Positions 12,891 through 26,123 are shown, numbered from the stretch's first letter. The stretch: DNA of 64,000 bases from Siphonodentalium dalli (GCA_032622095.1 CP136066.1:198016816-198080815); one strand, 5' to 3'. Notes: generated from the letters alone by a model not told the origin. Numbers and translations: made by a program.

Positions 12891-13376
12891 ACTTTGACAA
12901 ATAAAACAGTCATTTGTAACTGTATTGAAATGTACATATACTGGATTTAATATGCCACTTGATTGTCTATTCTATGTAACATTTCACATTGTAGAAAATG
13001 CTTTAAACATCGACAAACTCACCCAATTTCGTTGCATGGGTTGGACACCGACTGACAAATTGTTGAGTACACACACTCTTACGTTTTGTTTGTGGTTTAT
13101 TTTAATTATCATAACATATACAACATAATTAATTATTCACCATACCATACTGTTGGGGATTTGACATTCACAAATCTGGACATTTTTTTTTCTAATAACA
13201 AAATTAATTTAGATGAAGTTAAACGTAAAAAATAGACACACTAAGGACAGTAGTAACTAATTAAGGTATAAAAAATCATAACTGTAAAAGTTGAGGAGGG
13301 CTATAGCCCACCTAGCCAAATCTAGGAGGGCTATTAATAGCCCTCCTGGATTATCTAGACCGCCAGCCCTGCTTAT
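12228..13376. mobile_element. Inverted-repeat element with GGGCTGGCGG ends
   Basis: 12228-12310 (GGCGGGCTGGCGGGC.., AGCCCGCC words) pairs inverted with 13290-13376 (..GACCGCCAGCCCTG). The right terminus read outward, CAGGGCTGGCGG, resembles hAT-type ends, but I find no clear target duplication. The interior has no transposase. Confidence 0.45.
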
Positions 13377-14190
13377 CGTGTGATGATCGCGCTGGGTCAT
13401 TCGGCCGCTATTAACCAGAGGAATGATCGGAGATACCTTCAAACATTAGGCAAAATTATGCAAACCTTAGGTTGTTTTATGATAAAAGATAAAAGCAGTT
13501 TCTGAATATTGTTACTGATAATGACTCAAATAGTAACCAAGTGATTAAAATGCATGATTGTGTCAACTAAATATAAACCTCAACGTTTGCGATTTCTGAC
13601 TTCGGATGCATGGAGAGCGGTGATGCCAGAGGTCACGTCCTGAACCAAAACCTTACTTATTTCAGTAAATACATACGATTAATGTTGAGATAGGCTATTT
13701 TATAAAGTATCCAGCGGCTCTCGGACACGTATGCCGGGTGATGGATGGTACATCAGCGGCGAATCAAAGTTTTTTTCTATACTCAGCATGCAAGATGAAT
13801 TTTTACTTAAAAGATGATCTATCTCTTCCCGCGGTGCGCCCAATAACAATATTGTTATAGTCGTTTCAAATTTTGATGTCGACCTAAAAGCATTGCAATG
13901 TTCTTTTTAAATAACAATAGATGTCTCACTAATTGTTTGCCTTTTTTTTCACAACGAAAATAGAATATTAGCTTTGAACGTTTCATAGTACAGTTCAACA
14001 CTTTTGTCTGAATGAGTACAACTTAACCGTTGTGCATTTGCGATCACTCGCCACAAGACTGGCCATGTATTATAGTAGGTAGGTCGTTTTGATGTGACTG
14101 CAACGCAAAAATAATGCAGAAAAGGCATAAATCCAGAAAAAGAATACCCTGTCGGGGTAAGGACACGTGCAACAACTCTTCAAACATTAT
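13377..14190. other. Intergenic, no gene seen
   Basis: No repeat structure or frame worth calling. Confidence 0.5.
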
Positions 14191-14218
14191 TATATGTGGA
14201 GCCTAAACATCCCAGTTC

Positions 14219-14855
14219 TTGCGCGATGCACTCTAAATCACGTTGGGTAAAATTTTACCCAACAAAATTCGTGCACCACGCTAAATGTTGGGTAAATTTA
14301 TTGGTATCAATTTACCCAATATTAATTTCCCTTCTGCGTTGGGCGATCTTTTGTACCTGTAAATTAACCCTTTACCCAACAGAAGGGCCCTGTGCCAATG
14401 CATTCTCTTATATATGCGAGTCGACCATAGGTCGCCTCGCATATATAAGAGAATGCATTGGCTTAACACATTAAAAATTATAAAATTGTTAAAGAATGTA
14501 AGAAAAAATGGTAAAAAGTGTTAAAAAAAAGATTTTTTTTAGGCCAATGCATTCTCTTATATATGCGAGGCGACCTATGGTCGACTCGCATATATAAGAG
14601 AATGCATTGGCACAGGGCTAATTGTAACTATCTCAATGTGGTCAAGGAGCCGGTTCCAATGATATCCATATTTGTATGGTTCTATTGAGGCAGACCGAAG
14701 ATATTTTAGGCTGTTGAAGCTTTATTTGGCCGGTTCTGGCCGGTTTGTTGGGTAAAGGGTTAATATTGGGTAAATTGTTACCCTGCGTTGAGTAAAAAAC
14801 ATTGCCCAACATTCACGTGGTGCTATATGCGCAATGCACCATTGTGGGTAAAATT
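14219..14855. mobile_element. Outer inverted-repeat element disrupted by a TTAA MITE
   Basis: 14220-14350 (GCGATGCA.., GTTGGGTAAAATTTTACCC, GTGCACCACG, TGTTGGGTAAAT) is inverted at 14763-14855 (ATTGGGTAAATTG.., GCCCAACATTCACGTGGTGC, GCAATGCACCATTGTGGG). The 14364-14763 MITE sits in its centre. Confidence 0.55.
14364..14763. mobile_element. piggyBac-like MITE, TIR CCCTTTACCCAACA
   Basis: TTAA flanks both ends (14364-14367, 14760-14763). Termini are CCCTTTACCCAACA.. and ..TGTTGGGTAAAGGG. TTAA targets and CCCTTT ends are typical of piggyBac relatives. Contains two ~67-nt hairpins (14395-14461, 14544-14610) separated by an AT-rich spacer, and a CCGGTTCTGGCCGG segment at one end. Confidence 0.8.
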
Positions 14856-15013
14856 GCTCGCGTTTCACGACGAACGATTTGATTGCCACTAATAGGTAAA
14901 CATTAAGGCCACATGGCGATAACAATTTACGGAAATAATCTCAGAATCTTCTCCAACACTGTTTTTTGTGAGTTTTGTTGAAAGTCCGAAACAGTAATCA
15001 TAACAACAATAGA

Positions 15014-16749
15014 GACCTTTCGCATCGTCACGTTTACGATTACGAATACGGATAGCTATTCGTGGTCGTAAGTCTATCCGTGTGGCCAAAAAGTCCTTTC
15101 GCAAAACGATTACGCGTAAGAGTTTTGACGAACACGTACGATCATTATTTCGTACCACTTTTACAACTCAAAGCGTGTGTTTGGTATACAATCCCTTAAT
15201 ACTTCACTTATCGTCTCATTTGCAACAATGCGATAATCATGACCTGCTAATATTGTCAATAATTTGACCAGTCACAACGTACGACCCGGGATTCTCGTGA
15301 TATATTGTGGCAATACAGGTATAAATGCCCGGTCATATGTGGTGGAAATTCAGTTCGTTGTTAGCATGGATGACCAGATAGACGTTATGCTGATGGGGAA
15401 GAGGGGTTTCTGAATTTGGACCTCACATCAACCACGACGCCATCGTTCAAGCCCCTTCAAGTCCGCGAGTTGATTTCAATGCGATTTCGGCTTCACCTCT
15501 TTGGGTTTAGGAAATCCGACATAAGGTTGGTGAGCTCGCTGATGTGCATCACTTCTGATTTGTTACTACCAAATCGAAACAAAGTTGACACGGTGGAAGC
15601 GATGTGCATCAAGTTGCTTTTTTGTCAGATATTTTGGGCAATTTTATAATATAGTTGACCGTGGTTAGCATTAATTTTGAGCAATTACTCGATTCTGATA
15701 ACAGAATCGGCATTTCAACAAAAAAATTGTTGTTGGAATCTGATGATATGGTGACATCTAATCGGATTGAGTACCTTTAAATGCCGCATTTGTGCGTGTT
15801 CTTTAAATTAAAAATAAATGCAAAGAACAAACCTGACAGAGACTCCTGAGCTCTGGTGATGTCGGTGGGTGTGCCAAATATTATTTTAGTTACGGTTCAG
15901 GAGCAGAAATCACTACTTACCAGTTGAATCGGGATCCAGGGTAGGTTCAGATTACTCAGACAGAGTACTTTATGTAACTTAGAACTCGGTTATGAATTCC
16001 ATGTAATTTTTAAATCGGTTATGAATTCCATGTTATTTTAAAATGCCCTGCATTACAGACTCTACGAGAGAGATATATAGAACCCAACTTCTACCGAAAA
16101 CCGAATATTATTAAATTGAATGAACTATTCAATTCGGGAAAGGGGAAGAGAACACAAAATCTTTCACTATTCATTAATAGGGTTATACCATTCTTTGGGC
16201 TCTCCTGGGGCATTCTATAACTACATACGCTAGGACACCACCATGGGTTGTTGAATTAAATAATTGTTGAATTTCACTATATATTGTGTACTATCTTGCA
16301 CATAATAATCACTCAAAACTCCTCATGCATCGCACATTATATACTGTATTTTTGGCGACTGGTTTCATAGTGCACTCCTCTTACTGTAAAGTTTTCTGTC
16401 GCAGCCAGCAATGGCTATCCGTTGTGAATAGCGATCTTATTTCGCGGGAAGCTCGTGATTCACGACGACGAGTACAGTGATTGACAATCTAAACAGCATA
16501 TCGAGGTCGTAGCTCAATACAACTGGATGGTTTACATGATATACATATACAGTCTCGAACGGAGTAAAGTGATATATTGCAGAAAATAAATTTCAGGTGT
16601 TATTTGAGCTTATTAGAAACCATGAAATCGTAACCGTCATTACGGATAGTAAAATACGAGAACGATTATAAAGTACACAAACGTTGGTGACGTAGTACCA
16701 TATCCGTATCCGTAATCGTAAACGTGAGTTTTGCGAAAGGTCTCTATAG
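15014..16749. mobile_element. Inverted-repeat element, TAGAGACCTTTCGCA ends
   Basis: 15019-15056 (TAGAGACCTTTCGCA..ACGTTTACGATTACG.ATACGG) is inverted at 16697-16747 (CCGTATCCGTAATCGTAAACGT..TTTTGCGAAAGGTCTCTA). TA at both outer borders could be the target duplication. The 1.7-kb interior holds no recognisable coding. A related GCGAAAG/CGATTACG stretch at 15100-15120 suggests nesting. Confidence 0.5.
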
Positions 16750-17621
16750 GGAAAAACGACAACGAATAGAAAGAACACAAATTCTAGTGACATAGTACCC
16801 GATTCGTAATAATTATCGGTCGTAGTTCATTATTCGAAAGGTGTCTAATTTCTGCATGCTATTCGATAAAATGTTCAATTCAAAAGTCTCCAATGTTGTA
16901 AGGATAGCGTTTTATAACGATGTCAACATTCATCGGACCGTGACCAAATTCAAACTGGGCATCTGTCTTCTGAAATTTGAATCACGTACCAAATAATCAA
17001 GATATTCAGTTGAATTAAAAACAATAATGTTGTCCTCTGAATTTTAACACAAATGTCTGTGAAGATCCAAGAAATTAGTGCCACACTGAGATCCGATGGA
17101 ATTGTGACATTTTTTTAAACTGAACTTTGTGTTAAAGTGTTTAAAACATATATGGCTGGTGACATGGTGAAAACAACAACTAGTCAACAAGACCCTCCGA
17201 TACATGTCGTGTTCACAGCACCATGTCATAAAAGGTGCCGTGCCATTACGGTGCCATTCAAACCGGTCACCAAGTATTATAGACCAAATATGAAATTTGC
17301 CGATGTTCAAAACAATGAAAACAGCAATAAAATTGTCTTGTTGTCTCTGAATAGAACATTTGATTGTGGCAAAATTATCAGATGCTCTCATCTGTTATCA
17401 AATATCGGACATTTGTGTTGAGTCAGTTACTTATCTACTACATTGCGAAGAAGTGCCAGAATTTGATAATTTATGTACCCAGTTGGAAAAAAATTGTGCT
17501 TAAAAATAATCGAAATATTTACCTTATATCGAGCCAGGCTATAATACTGAACTTTGCACCGTGCATCATGGCATGAGCTAATCTAATTAGATTTTGAATA
17601 ATGAGAAATATAATATGCTTA
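16750..17621. other. Intergenic, overlapping ~100-codon frames, unassigned
   Basis: Overlapping frames at 17137-17421 (+) and 17044-17391 (-) are the longest here. Neither resembles a known family and there is no splice context, so neither is called as a gene. Confidence 0.4.
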
Positions 17622-18274
17622 CTAGCTGATGTACCCGCCGTTGCACGGACCAAATGTGGCAAAATTTAAATAGTTCGTAATGAATTAGGAACTGATGTTT
17701 GCAAAAACTCCCCTAATCCTTTCACCGGGATTGGAACAGACTGATTCAAGGTATTATGAATGACAGAATACACGCACGCTTTCGCTGTCCCGATAAGGTC
17801 AAGTATAAATAGCGTTAGAGTAGAACTTTGTCCAAATGTGGTGAATATAAAGAGCGTTTATGTCGTGTTATTCTGTTCTGTAATGCGGATATGACGCCAT
17901 AACGTCAAAAGGCGACGTCGGTCAGCATCAGGACCCCTCCCACCAACGGTGCAGAATTGTGAAAGTTATTCGACTCAGAATATTTTCAAGATTTCCTATA
18001 TATGCAATATGTTTTCTCTCCCCCCCCCCCCCCACCCAACCAAACGCTATATATGCATGCATGCGAACCATGTCCATGTTAACCGGGGAGTACAGATACA
18101 TATCCATGCCAAATTTCGTCGCAATCGGTGCAGAAACGAGAATGTTCAACCTTTATCATTCAACATTCGACTGCGCATATTTTACCAAATTCCTATTTAC
18201 AATATACACGGAGAATATTCTCGAAATTGCCAACACTGTCTCTTTTTATCTTTCTCTCTCCCTCTGGGTCCATT

Positions 18275-18305
<31 letters not shown>

Positions 18306-18354
18306 ATATCTCCATCTCCCTTTCGATCTCTCTTTCTCTCTCCCTCTATCCATT

Positions 18355-18390
<36 letters not shown>

Positions 18391-18640
18391 ACTCACTAAG
18401 TATGATCCTTATACGCTTATTTCACAGGGAAATGATGTATGGGTAAATAGGCACCAGGAACAATTTCCTATATACAAAATACACGGAGAATATTGTCAAA
18501 ATTATCAACACTATCTCTTTCCCCCCACCCCATCAAACGCTATATATGCATACATGCCAACCCTGCCCATGTTATAACCGGAGAGTACAGATTCATATCC
18601 ATACCAAATTTCGTCGCAGAAATTATGTCATATAAGTAGC
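17622..18640 (-). mobile_element. Helitron-like 3' end on the minus strand
   Basis: Read on the minus strand the sequence ends CCGTGCAACGG (perfect hairpin), CGGGTACATCAG, CTAG at 17625-17622, then T: a textbook Helitron 3' terminus. The 5' end was not located. Three copies of a ~200-280-bp unit (from about 17980, 18180 and 18465; ..ATATACACGGAGAATATT.., CCAAATTTCGTCGCA) probably belong to it. The right border is approximate. Confidence 0.5.
18245..18399 (+). repeat. (CT)n microsatellite
   Basis: Imperfect TCTC tract of ~155 bp with CCATCTC/CGATCTC interruptions. Gives Leu/Ser frames in three registers that are not genes. Confidence 0.95.
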
Positions 18641-19255
18641 TAAATTTCTTCATAGCGCTTATCAAAAAAGACAAGATCTTCTCAGTAAAACATTTTCAAT
18701 CCGACATTGAAAGTGACGTCACGTTACGTTCATATGTTTATGAACACATGGACTCAGGGGGGGGGGGGGCGTGTCTACCGTAACGCTATGGGGAAATCGG
18801 AAGCGATATTAGGTGTATGTAAATATAGAGAGTTAGTTCAGAGTGTTCAGGCGTCGAAGAACCGGCGATTATCCTAAATGTGTTATAAATCAAATGAAGC
18901 CACGAATGAAGCGCCACTCGCATCCGTATGGGCTAGCAACACCCATAAGTTATCTTGGGCGGATTAATTGTGTGCACGTGAAGAGTAATGACGCAGAAGC
19001 AAGAAGTCGCTCCACATAATTCCGCGAAGAATTTGGCACCGAGCAGGATCGCATGGAAGTGGAGGATCGCATGGAAGTGGAGGATCGCATGGAAGTGGAG
19101 GATCGCATGGAAGTGGTCTTGATGCAGTGAGTCTAAAGTGACGAAAGTATCCGTCCCGAAACGGTCTATGATCATGCACCAGTAATGGTATCTTAGAGCA
19201 TGAATGACAGGAGTGTTACACGAAGTGGTGATGTGTTCGATTTCATTAAACAACA
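18641..19255. other. Intergenic, with an 18-bp tandem
   Basis: G homopolymer at 18757-18769. Four copies of GGATCGCATGGAAGTGGA at 19046-19117. Otherwise unique and non-coding. Confidence 0.6.
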
Positions 19256-19651
19256 TTAAAGACCCTGAGCCAATGCATTCTCTTATATATGCGAGTCGAT
19301 CATAGGTCGCCTCGATTATATAAGAGAATGCATTGGCCTAACCATTTTAAAATATAATTTTGTATCCATTTTTCTTACATTCTTTAACAGTTTTATCGTT
19401 TTTTTGTAATTTTTTTCTTACATACACAATTTTTTACAAATTTTCTAATTTGTTTTTAATAAATCTTTAACAATTTTTTTACATTTTTTCGGACACTTTA
19501 TAACAATTATAAAATTTAAGATAAGATATGTTAGGCCAACGCAATCTCTTATATATGCGAGGCAATCTATGGTCGACTCGCATATATAAGAGAATGCATT
19601 GGCACAGGGTATTCGCAAAATTTCCGGAAGCTCCCGTCATTAAAGGGTTAA
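19256..19651. mobile_element. TTAA-flanked MITE with two hairpins
   Basis: TTAA at 19256 and 19648. The right end reads ..CCCGTCATTAAAGGG|TTAA, and the left end is worn (AGACCCTGAG). Two copies of the CCAATGCATTCTCTTATA hairpin (19269-19336, 19533-19600) flank a T-rich spacer. Confidence 0.6.
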
Positions 19652-19764
19652 TAATCCAACTGTTAACTTTGTTTGGTCTCATGTGCATGCAGCTTTCACT
19701 GCTCATAACTTATTATTACGCAGTTGGTGTGTGTCCTGTCTCTGTTGTGAGAATATTGTGTGCG

Positions 19765-20165
19765 TTAACCCTTTACCCAATAAACCGGCCAAAACCGGCC
19801 AAATAAAGCTTCAACAGCCTAAAATATCTTCGGTCTGTCTCAATAGAACCATACAAATATGGATATCATTGGAACCGGCTCCTTGACCACATTGTGATAG
19901 TTACAGTTATGCCCTGTGCCAATGCATTCTCTTATATATGCGAGTCGACCATAGGTCGCCTCGCATATATAAGAGAATGCATTGGCCTAACAAAAATCTT
20001 TTTTTAACACTTTTTACCATTTTTTTCTTACATTCTTTAAGAATTTTATAATTGTTAATGTGTTAAGCCAATGCATTCTCTTATATATGCGAGGCGACCT
20101 ATGGTCGACTCGCATATATAAGAGAATGCATTGGCACAGGGCCGTTCTGTTGGGTAAAGGGTTAA
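19765..20165. mobile_element. piggyBac-like MITE, TIR CCCTTTACCCAA
   Basis: TTAA at both borders (19765, 20162). Same family as 14364-14763 but opposite orientation. Two hairpins (19920-19986, 20069-20136). Internal GCTTCAACAGCC..AAATATCTTCGGTC segment shared with 59494-59883. Confidence 0.82.
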
Positions 20166-21200
20166 TCCGTGGAAACCAATTGTACCCGGTATCATACATA
20201 AAAGTTAACAAAATGGGACAAGAACGTTCTTATAAATAAGTCAGCCAAGACCAGAAGAGTTTAATACCTTACGTAATCACATGTGCCATTCATATTACCT
20301 CAAATCTGTTGTCTCAAACTTACCGTAATACCGAAGTAAATTACCCTGGTAGAATTACTGTAATATAACCACAACATATATACTTGCATACCGGTAAAAT
20401 ACCTTGGTAAAATACATGGATGGGTCCATGAGTAAAAAAATACATGGGTGGGTCTACATGTGTGCGTATAATATGGTGACGATTCACTGGAAACAATTAC
20501 ATCATTTTACCTTCAAGTTGGTGGACGTTCAATGTGAGTCATCCGTGCGTATACTTGCCTTGAGAGCTGATTGAAATGCCACGCTGGTGTGTCATTTGAA
20601 CATACCTATGCTGATAAGTAAATGAAGGAATGGCCATTAAATAAAAAAAAAACAATGGTTACCCAAACCTATTTCTTTCATAAAGGTGGTAAGTGTTATT
20701 TAAACAGGTGGCCCTCACCCATGATCAAGCACCACACCAACATATACTCTAATAAAATAGCTCCAAATTTGGTTCCCCGGAGAACCAAATACCAACATAG
20801 AGCCAAACAATTTGGTTCACCACAAGAAACAATATGGAACCAATATCCTAAGTTTGGTTCTTCGAAGAACCCAACGAATTCAAGGTTTGTGGGAGCACGG
20901 CCAAGTTTAAATTTACTAGTCTTATTTTCACTATTCATAGTTATCCGAAAAATCTAAATTAGTTTATGTTCACATTAATTTTTTTTTTAGGTTTACAAGA
21001 CTGTTGAATGTTCCGGTCTTTTGTTGCCAAAACTTTGAAACATTTGTGATTTCTGTTGCTATAATATTATTTGTAGAAGTCAGTATGCTCTGTTGAGGGG
21101 GGGGGGGGGGTATCCAACTTTGAGAACATTTTGAGATCTGAATCTAAACAATTCGAAATCTTAACATTATAGTGGTTTAACTCCAGGAAATTTCACACCC
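20166..21200. other. Intergenic, no gene seen
   Basis: Short GGTTC palindromes near 20770-20870 (TTTGGTTCCCCGGAGAACCA; TTTGGTTCTTCGAAGAACCC) form a small repeat group. G homopolymer at 21096-21108. Confidence 0.5.
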
Positions 21201-21224
21201 TGATTTGTTTTGTCTCACCCCCCC

Positions 21225-22365
21225 CCCCCAACTTTGGTCAAAATTTTCAGCAGTTGGAAATTTCATACCAACCACAAATTCAGTTGGAAATTTCACACCA
21301 ACAATAGGTTGAAAATGTTCTTGTCGTTTGATTTTCAAACAATATTTTGGGGGAATTTATTGTTTTTGGAGCAATATTTGCATATTTTCCAACTTTTGGT
21401 AAACAATTTGGACGGAAATGGCCATCAGTTGGAAATTATCTAACCTTAGGGGTGGTGTTAGGTTGGAAATTTCCAACACTTGGAAACCTTGTGTCCTGGT
21501 CCCTCCCCGGTGGCCAGTCAAAAACTACTAGTTAATTTAAGAAAACAATATTGTCCTACATTTGGTCAACATGGTCATTGGAATTGTCATCATTTGGAAA
21601 ATTTCCAACCTCAGTGGGGATGTCAGGGTTGAAATTTCCAACTCTAGGAAGGCTTTAGGCTAGTCTAGATGCTAAGATTTTGCGATTTTCTTGTTCGGAT
21701 TTCAAAATTTTCGCACGCCGGGCCGAACCATGGTCGGCCCGGTGTGTCATGGTCCCTCCCCTGGACAATAACAAATTTCTAATTAGTTTAAGAAAACAAT
21801 ATATTACTACATTTGGACAAAATTGTGGACTGAAATTGTCATCAGTTGGAGATATTTTCCAACCTAAGGGTATGAGGTTTGAAATTTCCAACACTAGGAA
21901 AGCTTGAGGCCAGTCTAGATGCTAGGATTTTGCGATTTTCTTGTTTTCAAACTCTTCTCACATCAGGCCGAACAACCATGGTCGGCCCGGTGTATCCTGG
22001 TCTCTTGTCCGTAGCCGTTTGCATTTGTCGAAAGTTGGATCACTAGATGTTAGGATTTATGCAATTTTCAGGTTCAAATATCTGAATGTTCTGATACCGG
22101 GTATATACAAGCATGGCTTATGAATATATAGGCTATTAGGCCTGATTATGGATGTACAAGGGGTGCAAATGAAATTATGCAAAAATTGTGTTTGGTCGGA
22201 TTCAAGGGGGGCTGGGTTCTGTTGGAATTTCCCAAAGTAGACACCCCCAACGGAGACCCTATAGCCATGTCCCTGCCTATCATTGGTGTGAAATTTCCAA
22301 CTAAATTTGTGTCAGTACGAAATTTCCAACTGTTGAAAGTTTTGACCAGTTGGGGTATCGCCATG
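21225..22365 (+). repeat. Degenerate tandem repeats with TTGGAAATTTC words
   Basis: CAGTTGGAAATTTCACACCA-type words recur throughout. Within it a ~252-bp unit is repeated about 2.5 times (matching points 21660 and 21912, each CAGTCTAGATGCTA.GATTTTG, followed by CGGGCCGAACCATGG.CGGCCCGGTGT). Related words reappear at 54715-54830. Confidence 0.7.
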
Positions 22366-22513
22366 TACCTGCTACAAACTGGAGAACGCTCTTGTTATCT
22401 ACAGCTTTTTGCCGACAAGCATGGACGCTCTTAATAACAGGCGATCATTTTTGCTAGGCTGACAAAATAGCAAAGCGTACTTTTACTTTAAACATATTTT
22501 ATTCGTATATAAA

Positions 22514-22515
<2 letters not shown>

Positions 22516-22556
<41 letters not shown>
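22516..22556. repeat. (AT)n microsatellite
   Basis: Unbroken AT dinucleotide run of ~40 bp. Confidence 0.95.
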
Positions 22557-22557
<1 letters not shown>

Positions 22558-22639
22558 GATATTTAAGGAAGATGTGAAATATAGATTTCAAGGCCATGTA
22601 TGTATCAAACATTTGACTGTAAGGTTAAGCTGAATTGGT

Positions 22640-24155
22640 ATAGTAGTGAATTTGGCGATTCGCCCGATGACGCTCTTGACAGTTACGCTGGAAGAAATTA
22701 TCGATGTGTATACAAATGGTGGATGTGGTGATCCGAATGAGGGAGGGGTGTCTAGCAATGTTTGTGTTTGGTGTATGTTGAGCGATTTGTGGTTGAAATT
22801 GGATTGTGGCTATATGTCATCGGAGCCAGACAGTCATGAATCAAAGCGTTTTGTCGCAGCAATATACTGTTGCACTATTTGGAAAAACCTTTTATTCTCC
22901 GGAATTTAGATGTACAATATCCCGAGAAAAAAAAAATGATCGACGTCGGTCACAATGAAGCGTTCGCGGGTTAAGTTATCGTCAAGTTCCAACCGTTCAT
23001 TTTGATATAAAGGGCACTTAAAAAAGAAATGGTATGCATCTTCCAAAGGGTTCCCACAACTGCAAGCAGGACTTTCGGCTATATAGTTTTGATACATATC
23101 AGCACGAAGATCACTGCACCCGTTTCGAATTCTGGAATGTATCATATTATATCGTCTGAGACCTGAATAGAAGTGAGGGCTCACGGGGTTTGGGGTTGGT
23201 ATATGAGTCGTAAATTGAATTTGAAGTCAGAGAAATGGACAACGTCGGTCATTTCAGTTGGGATTTTGTTCCAATCAGCTATCGCCGAGGGCAGAAAGGT
23301 CTTTTATAGTGCTCAGTGTGGCATCGATAGGAATATAATTTTCCCTGGCGTCTGAAATAATAACTTGAGACCTGGCTAGCTCTGGGTGGGAGGATGGTAG
23401 ATAAGTAATTGGGCGATTCATTTTTTACTATTTTGTAAATCACTTCAAGCTTGTGGAATTGGCGCCGCGTTTCGAAAGAAAGCCAACCTACCTCCTGCAG
23501 GACAAAAAATTAGAAACCGAGCGTGTCAGTCCAGAGACTATACGGCCAGCATCTGCATGGAGGCGGTCGAGCTTGTTTAATAGGTAACGTGGTGCGCAGT
23601 CCCATACAACATCAGAATAATCGAATAGTGGTAACATGTAAGTTTTGTATATCTTTTCGAACGTTTTTCTATCGAGTGATTTAAATCGCCTCAACTGAGC
23701 CAGACGAGAGGCGATTCCAGTTTAGATTTTGTTATAGTTCAAGACCAAGGTGTTTATGTGATTCCACGAAGCCGATAGGGTCGTTTATAAATTTAAGGTT
23801 TGGTATTTCTGGAGAGGCCGGGTGGGATCAACGAGAAAGACATACCTACGGTTTTGGTTGGGTTAAAGCTCACGAGCCAGTTTTTTGACCAGGTGGTTAT
23901 TTTCGTCAAATCATTATTCATAATTTTAGAAAGTTCATCCAGATCCCAGTGGCTGCTCACAATACAAGTATCACCTGCGTACATTCTCGTGATGGAGTCA
24001 ATATTATCTGCTAAATCGTTTATGTAGACGAGGAATAAAAAAGGGTCCAGAATATATCTCTGGGGGACTCCTGTGGAGATAACCCCGTAACCGGAAAAGG
24101 TATTATTTATCAGGACTCTTTGTTTTCTGTTAAATAAATAGTCTGAAAGAAGCCA
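22640..24155 (-). pseudogene. Truncated LINE (Jockey-type) reverse transcriptase relic
   Basis: Reading the minus strand downward from 24155, blocks typical of a non-LTR reverse transcriptase appear in order. WLLSDYLFNRKQRVLI comes first, then a GVP..IL.P.LFLVYINDL block (24100-24040), the catalytic box as YAGDT (23980; functional enzymes have YADD), and TTWSKNWLVSFNPTKT. YSDVVWDCAPRYLLNKLDRL follows (23620-23560), then a C-terminal HSRIRNGCSDL...CSCGNPLEDAYHFFFKCP block (23150-23000). The tail PENKRFFQIVQQYIAATKRF (22920-22850) follows a stop. The 5' half (endonuclease, palm start) is absent, as usual for 5'-truncated LINE insertions. Frameshifts near 23700 and 23480, stops, and changes in invariant residues show it is dead. 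Sequence downstream to 22640 is likely 3' UTR. Confidence 0.85.
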
Positions 24156-24901
24156 TAATACTTACAATGCAGCACACACTTGATCAATTGATTAGTTGTG
24201 CAACCAGACTTGTTAAAATCATGTTATTATTGTATATGTATACTTAAAGTGTTTTATGTTCTATTTTCAGGGATATTTCGGATCTATATCCCGCTTATCA
24301 CACAAACTATATCAACTATCAGAAGTTCAACTCTGTGACCTGACATGTACTGGTTCTGAATAAATTTCCAAAAGGCATCAGCCAATTTCCTTGGATAGGT
24401 GTAAAATTCAAATTCACAATCAGAGATTAAATGGAACTGTTGTATCGTGACTATGATGACACAACTGTCAAATCCAATATTTATGTGGGCTCTTGTGTTG
24501 GAGGAATGTTCGTCACACCAAAGACAATATCAACACCAAGGACCCAAAGTTTTTAATAATCTGCAATTTCAGCTTCCTTATAATACCAGAAGGAATTTAA
24601 GTGATGAGAAAATAGGATAGCAGGAAACACACCATCTATTCTAAATTATATTTGAGGTAGTCATGTCTGCAATGGATACTTTTGGGGTGGAGGCATCCAT
24701 GTGTAGGTTGTGTACACGGTACAGTGATTCTTGACCTGAGGTCCCAAAGAAATTCACTCCAGAAAGCTGATGTGTATTTATTTCTCCAGTGCAAAACATC
24801 GTATGAAAGTACAGCGTATTGATCCACTTGTTCTAAGGAAAATATACACTGCTTCAATTCTGAAGAATGTAAATTTTGTTGTATTATGTTTGGAAAGTGC
24901 C
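24156..24901. other. Intergenic between LINE relic and LTR element
   Basis: No recognisable coding; a 73-codon minus frame at 24636-24857 has no supporting context. Confidence 0.45.
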
Positions 24902-24905
24902 ATAA

Positions 24906-25225
24906 TGTTGTATTTATGGGTTTTAATAGTTAGGCCTGGTAGAGTAAACCGGTATCAAATAGATGCTTCTCGGCAAACGGCTCCAATATAGCGATATTGG
25001 AGCGAAGATACGGGAAAATCCGGAAACCACCGAGGATGCCCGAAGATAGCCGGAAGTTCACAAGATGGCGAGGCTGACCGAAACCCATCACTTGAATCCA
25101 AACCAACCTACATGTATTGACAAAATCGTGTATTTCTATTGCTGTATTATTAAAAGGTATTATTTCACACTTTCACTTCATGTATAATTACTCACAATGC
25201 TGCACTGTACCCGATAAATATAACA
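24906..25225 (+). repeat. 5' LTR
   Basis: 320 bp, TGTT...AACA. It matches 32185-32499 along its full length, differing by one single-base indel, one 6-bp indel and about four substitutions. Preceded by target-site copy ATAA. Confidence 0.9.
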
Positions 25226-25227
25226 AA

Positions 25228-25238
25228 TGGCGTCGTCG
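25228..25238 (+). promoter_or_regulatory. Primer binding site candidate
   Basis: TGGCGTCGTCG begins two bases after the 5' LTR, where a minus-strand primer site is expected; TGG pairs with the CCA tail of a tRNA. Which tRNA is used cannot be assigned here. Confidence 0.6.
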
Positions 25239-26123
25239 ATCTTACTCGAATCTTTGCGGCGTTTTTTGTGCACTGTTTCTTGATATTTTTTTCGCCGGTA
25301 ATTTACACTGTTTTCTCACACTGGCAAAATAATTTTTCACATGTTTTTTCAATCCGTTTATTATCTTTGGTAATTTCTGCAATCCGCACCGTAATTTTTG
25401 CTCTCCGCACTTTGCACTGCATACTATTTTTCCTATTTATTTATTTATAAGATAATTTTGCTTTTTGTCATTTTTCTGATTGTTTTTTGGCTTGCATTTT
25501 ATTTTTTTCACACAAGTGTTTGCCACTTGATTGAATATTTATTTTTTCTCAAACCAGTTGCTATTGGATTATATTTTTTTTTTTAGTAGGGAATGAAGGC
25601 TGTTTTGTTTTGATTCTGCTGCGCGGACATTTCAATCAAGTTCGCCGTATTTTTCAATTAATTGGCACTTATTTTTCACGGAAATTTCTTTTCAATTTTT
25701 TATTTTCATGCAATTGAATTATTTTTGTCCCAGAGTATTATTTTTGCCAATTTTCGTAGGATTATTTTCCAATTTTTCAAATGGTTTTATAAATGTGGGG
25801 GAATTTGTCTATAAAGGCTACCAATAGCGTTTATATAGGCATATTTCGGATAGTATATCACCATTTGTTCAATATTCGTGCATTTACATCTTGTATAACA
25901 TCTTTTATCGAGGAGTTCCGAAATTAGCAAATTTTGGGAGTTTTTATTTGCGCGAATTGTTTTTTGGAAGATAACGAATAATTTCTCCAAACAGTCCAAC
26001 GAGGGGACGTCGCTATAACAACGTTGCGATCTCATGAAAATTCTTGCTGGAATTTTCGGAACTATTCGTATCTGCTAAAACAGCCGATCGTTATTTTGTT
26101 GAAGCGGGAAGTAGGTCATTTGC

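Noticed and set aside
18128-18577. Leu/Ser-rich frames near 18.2-18.5 kb
   Set aside because: Produced by the (CT)n microsatellite in all three registers.
22906-24027. Intact reverse transcriptase gene
   Set aside because: The catalytic box reads YAGD, frames are broken and the 5' half is missing.
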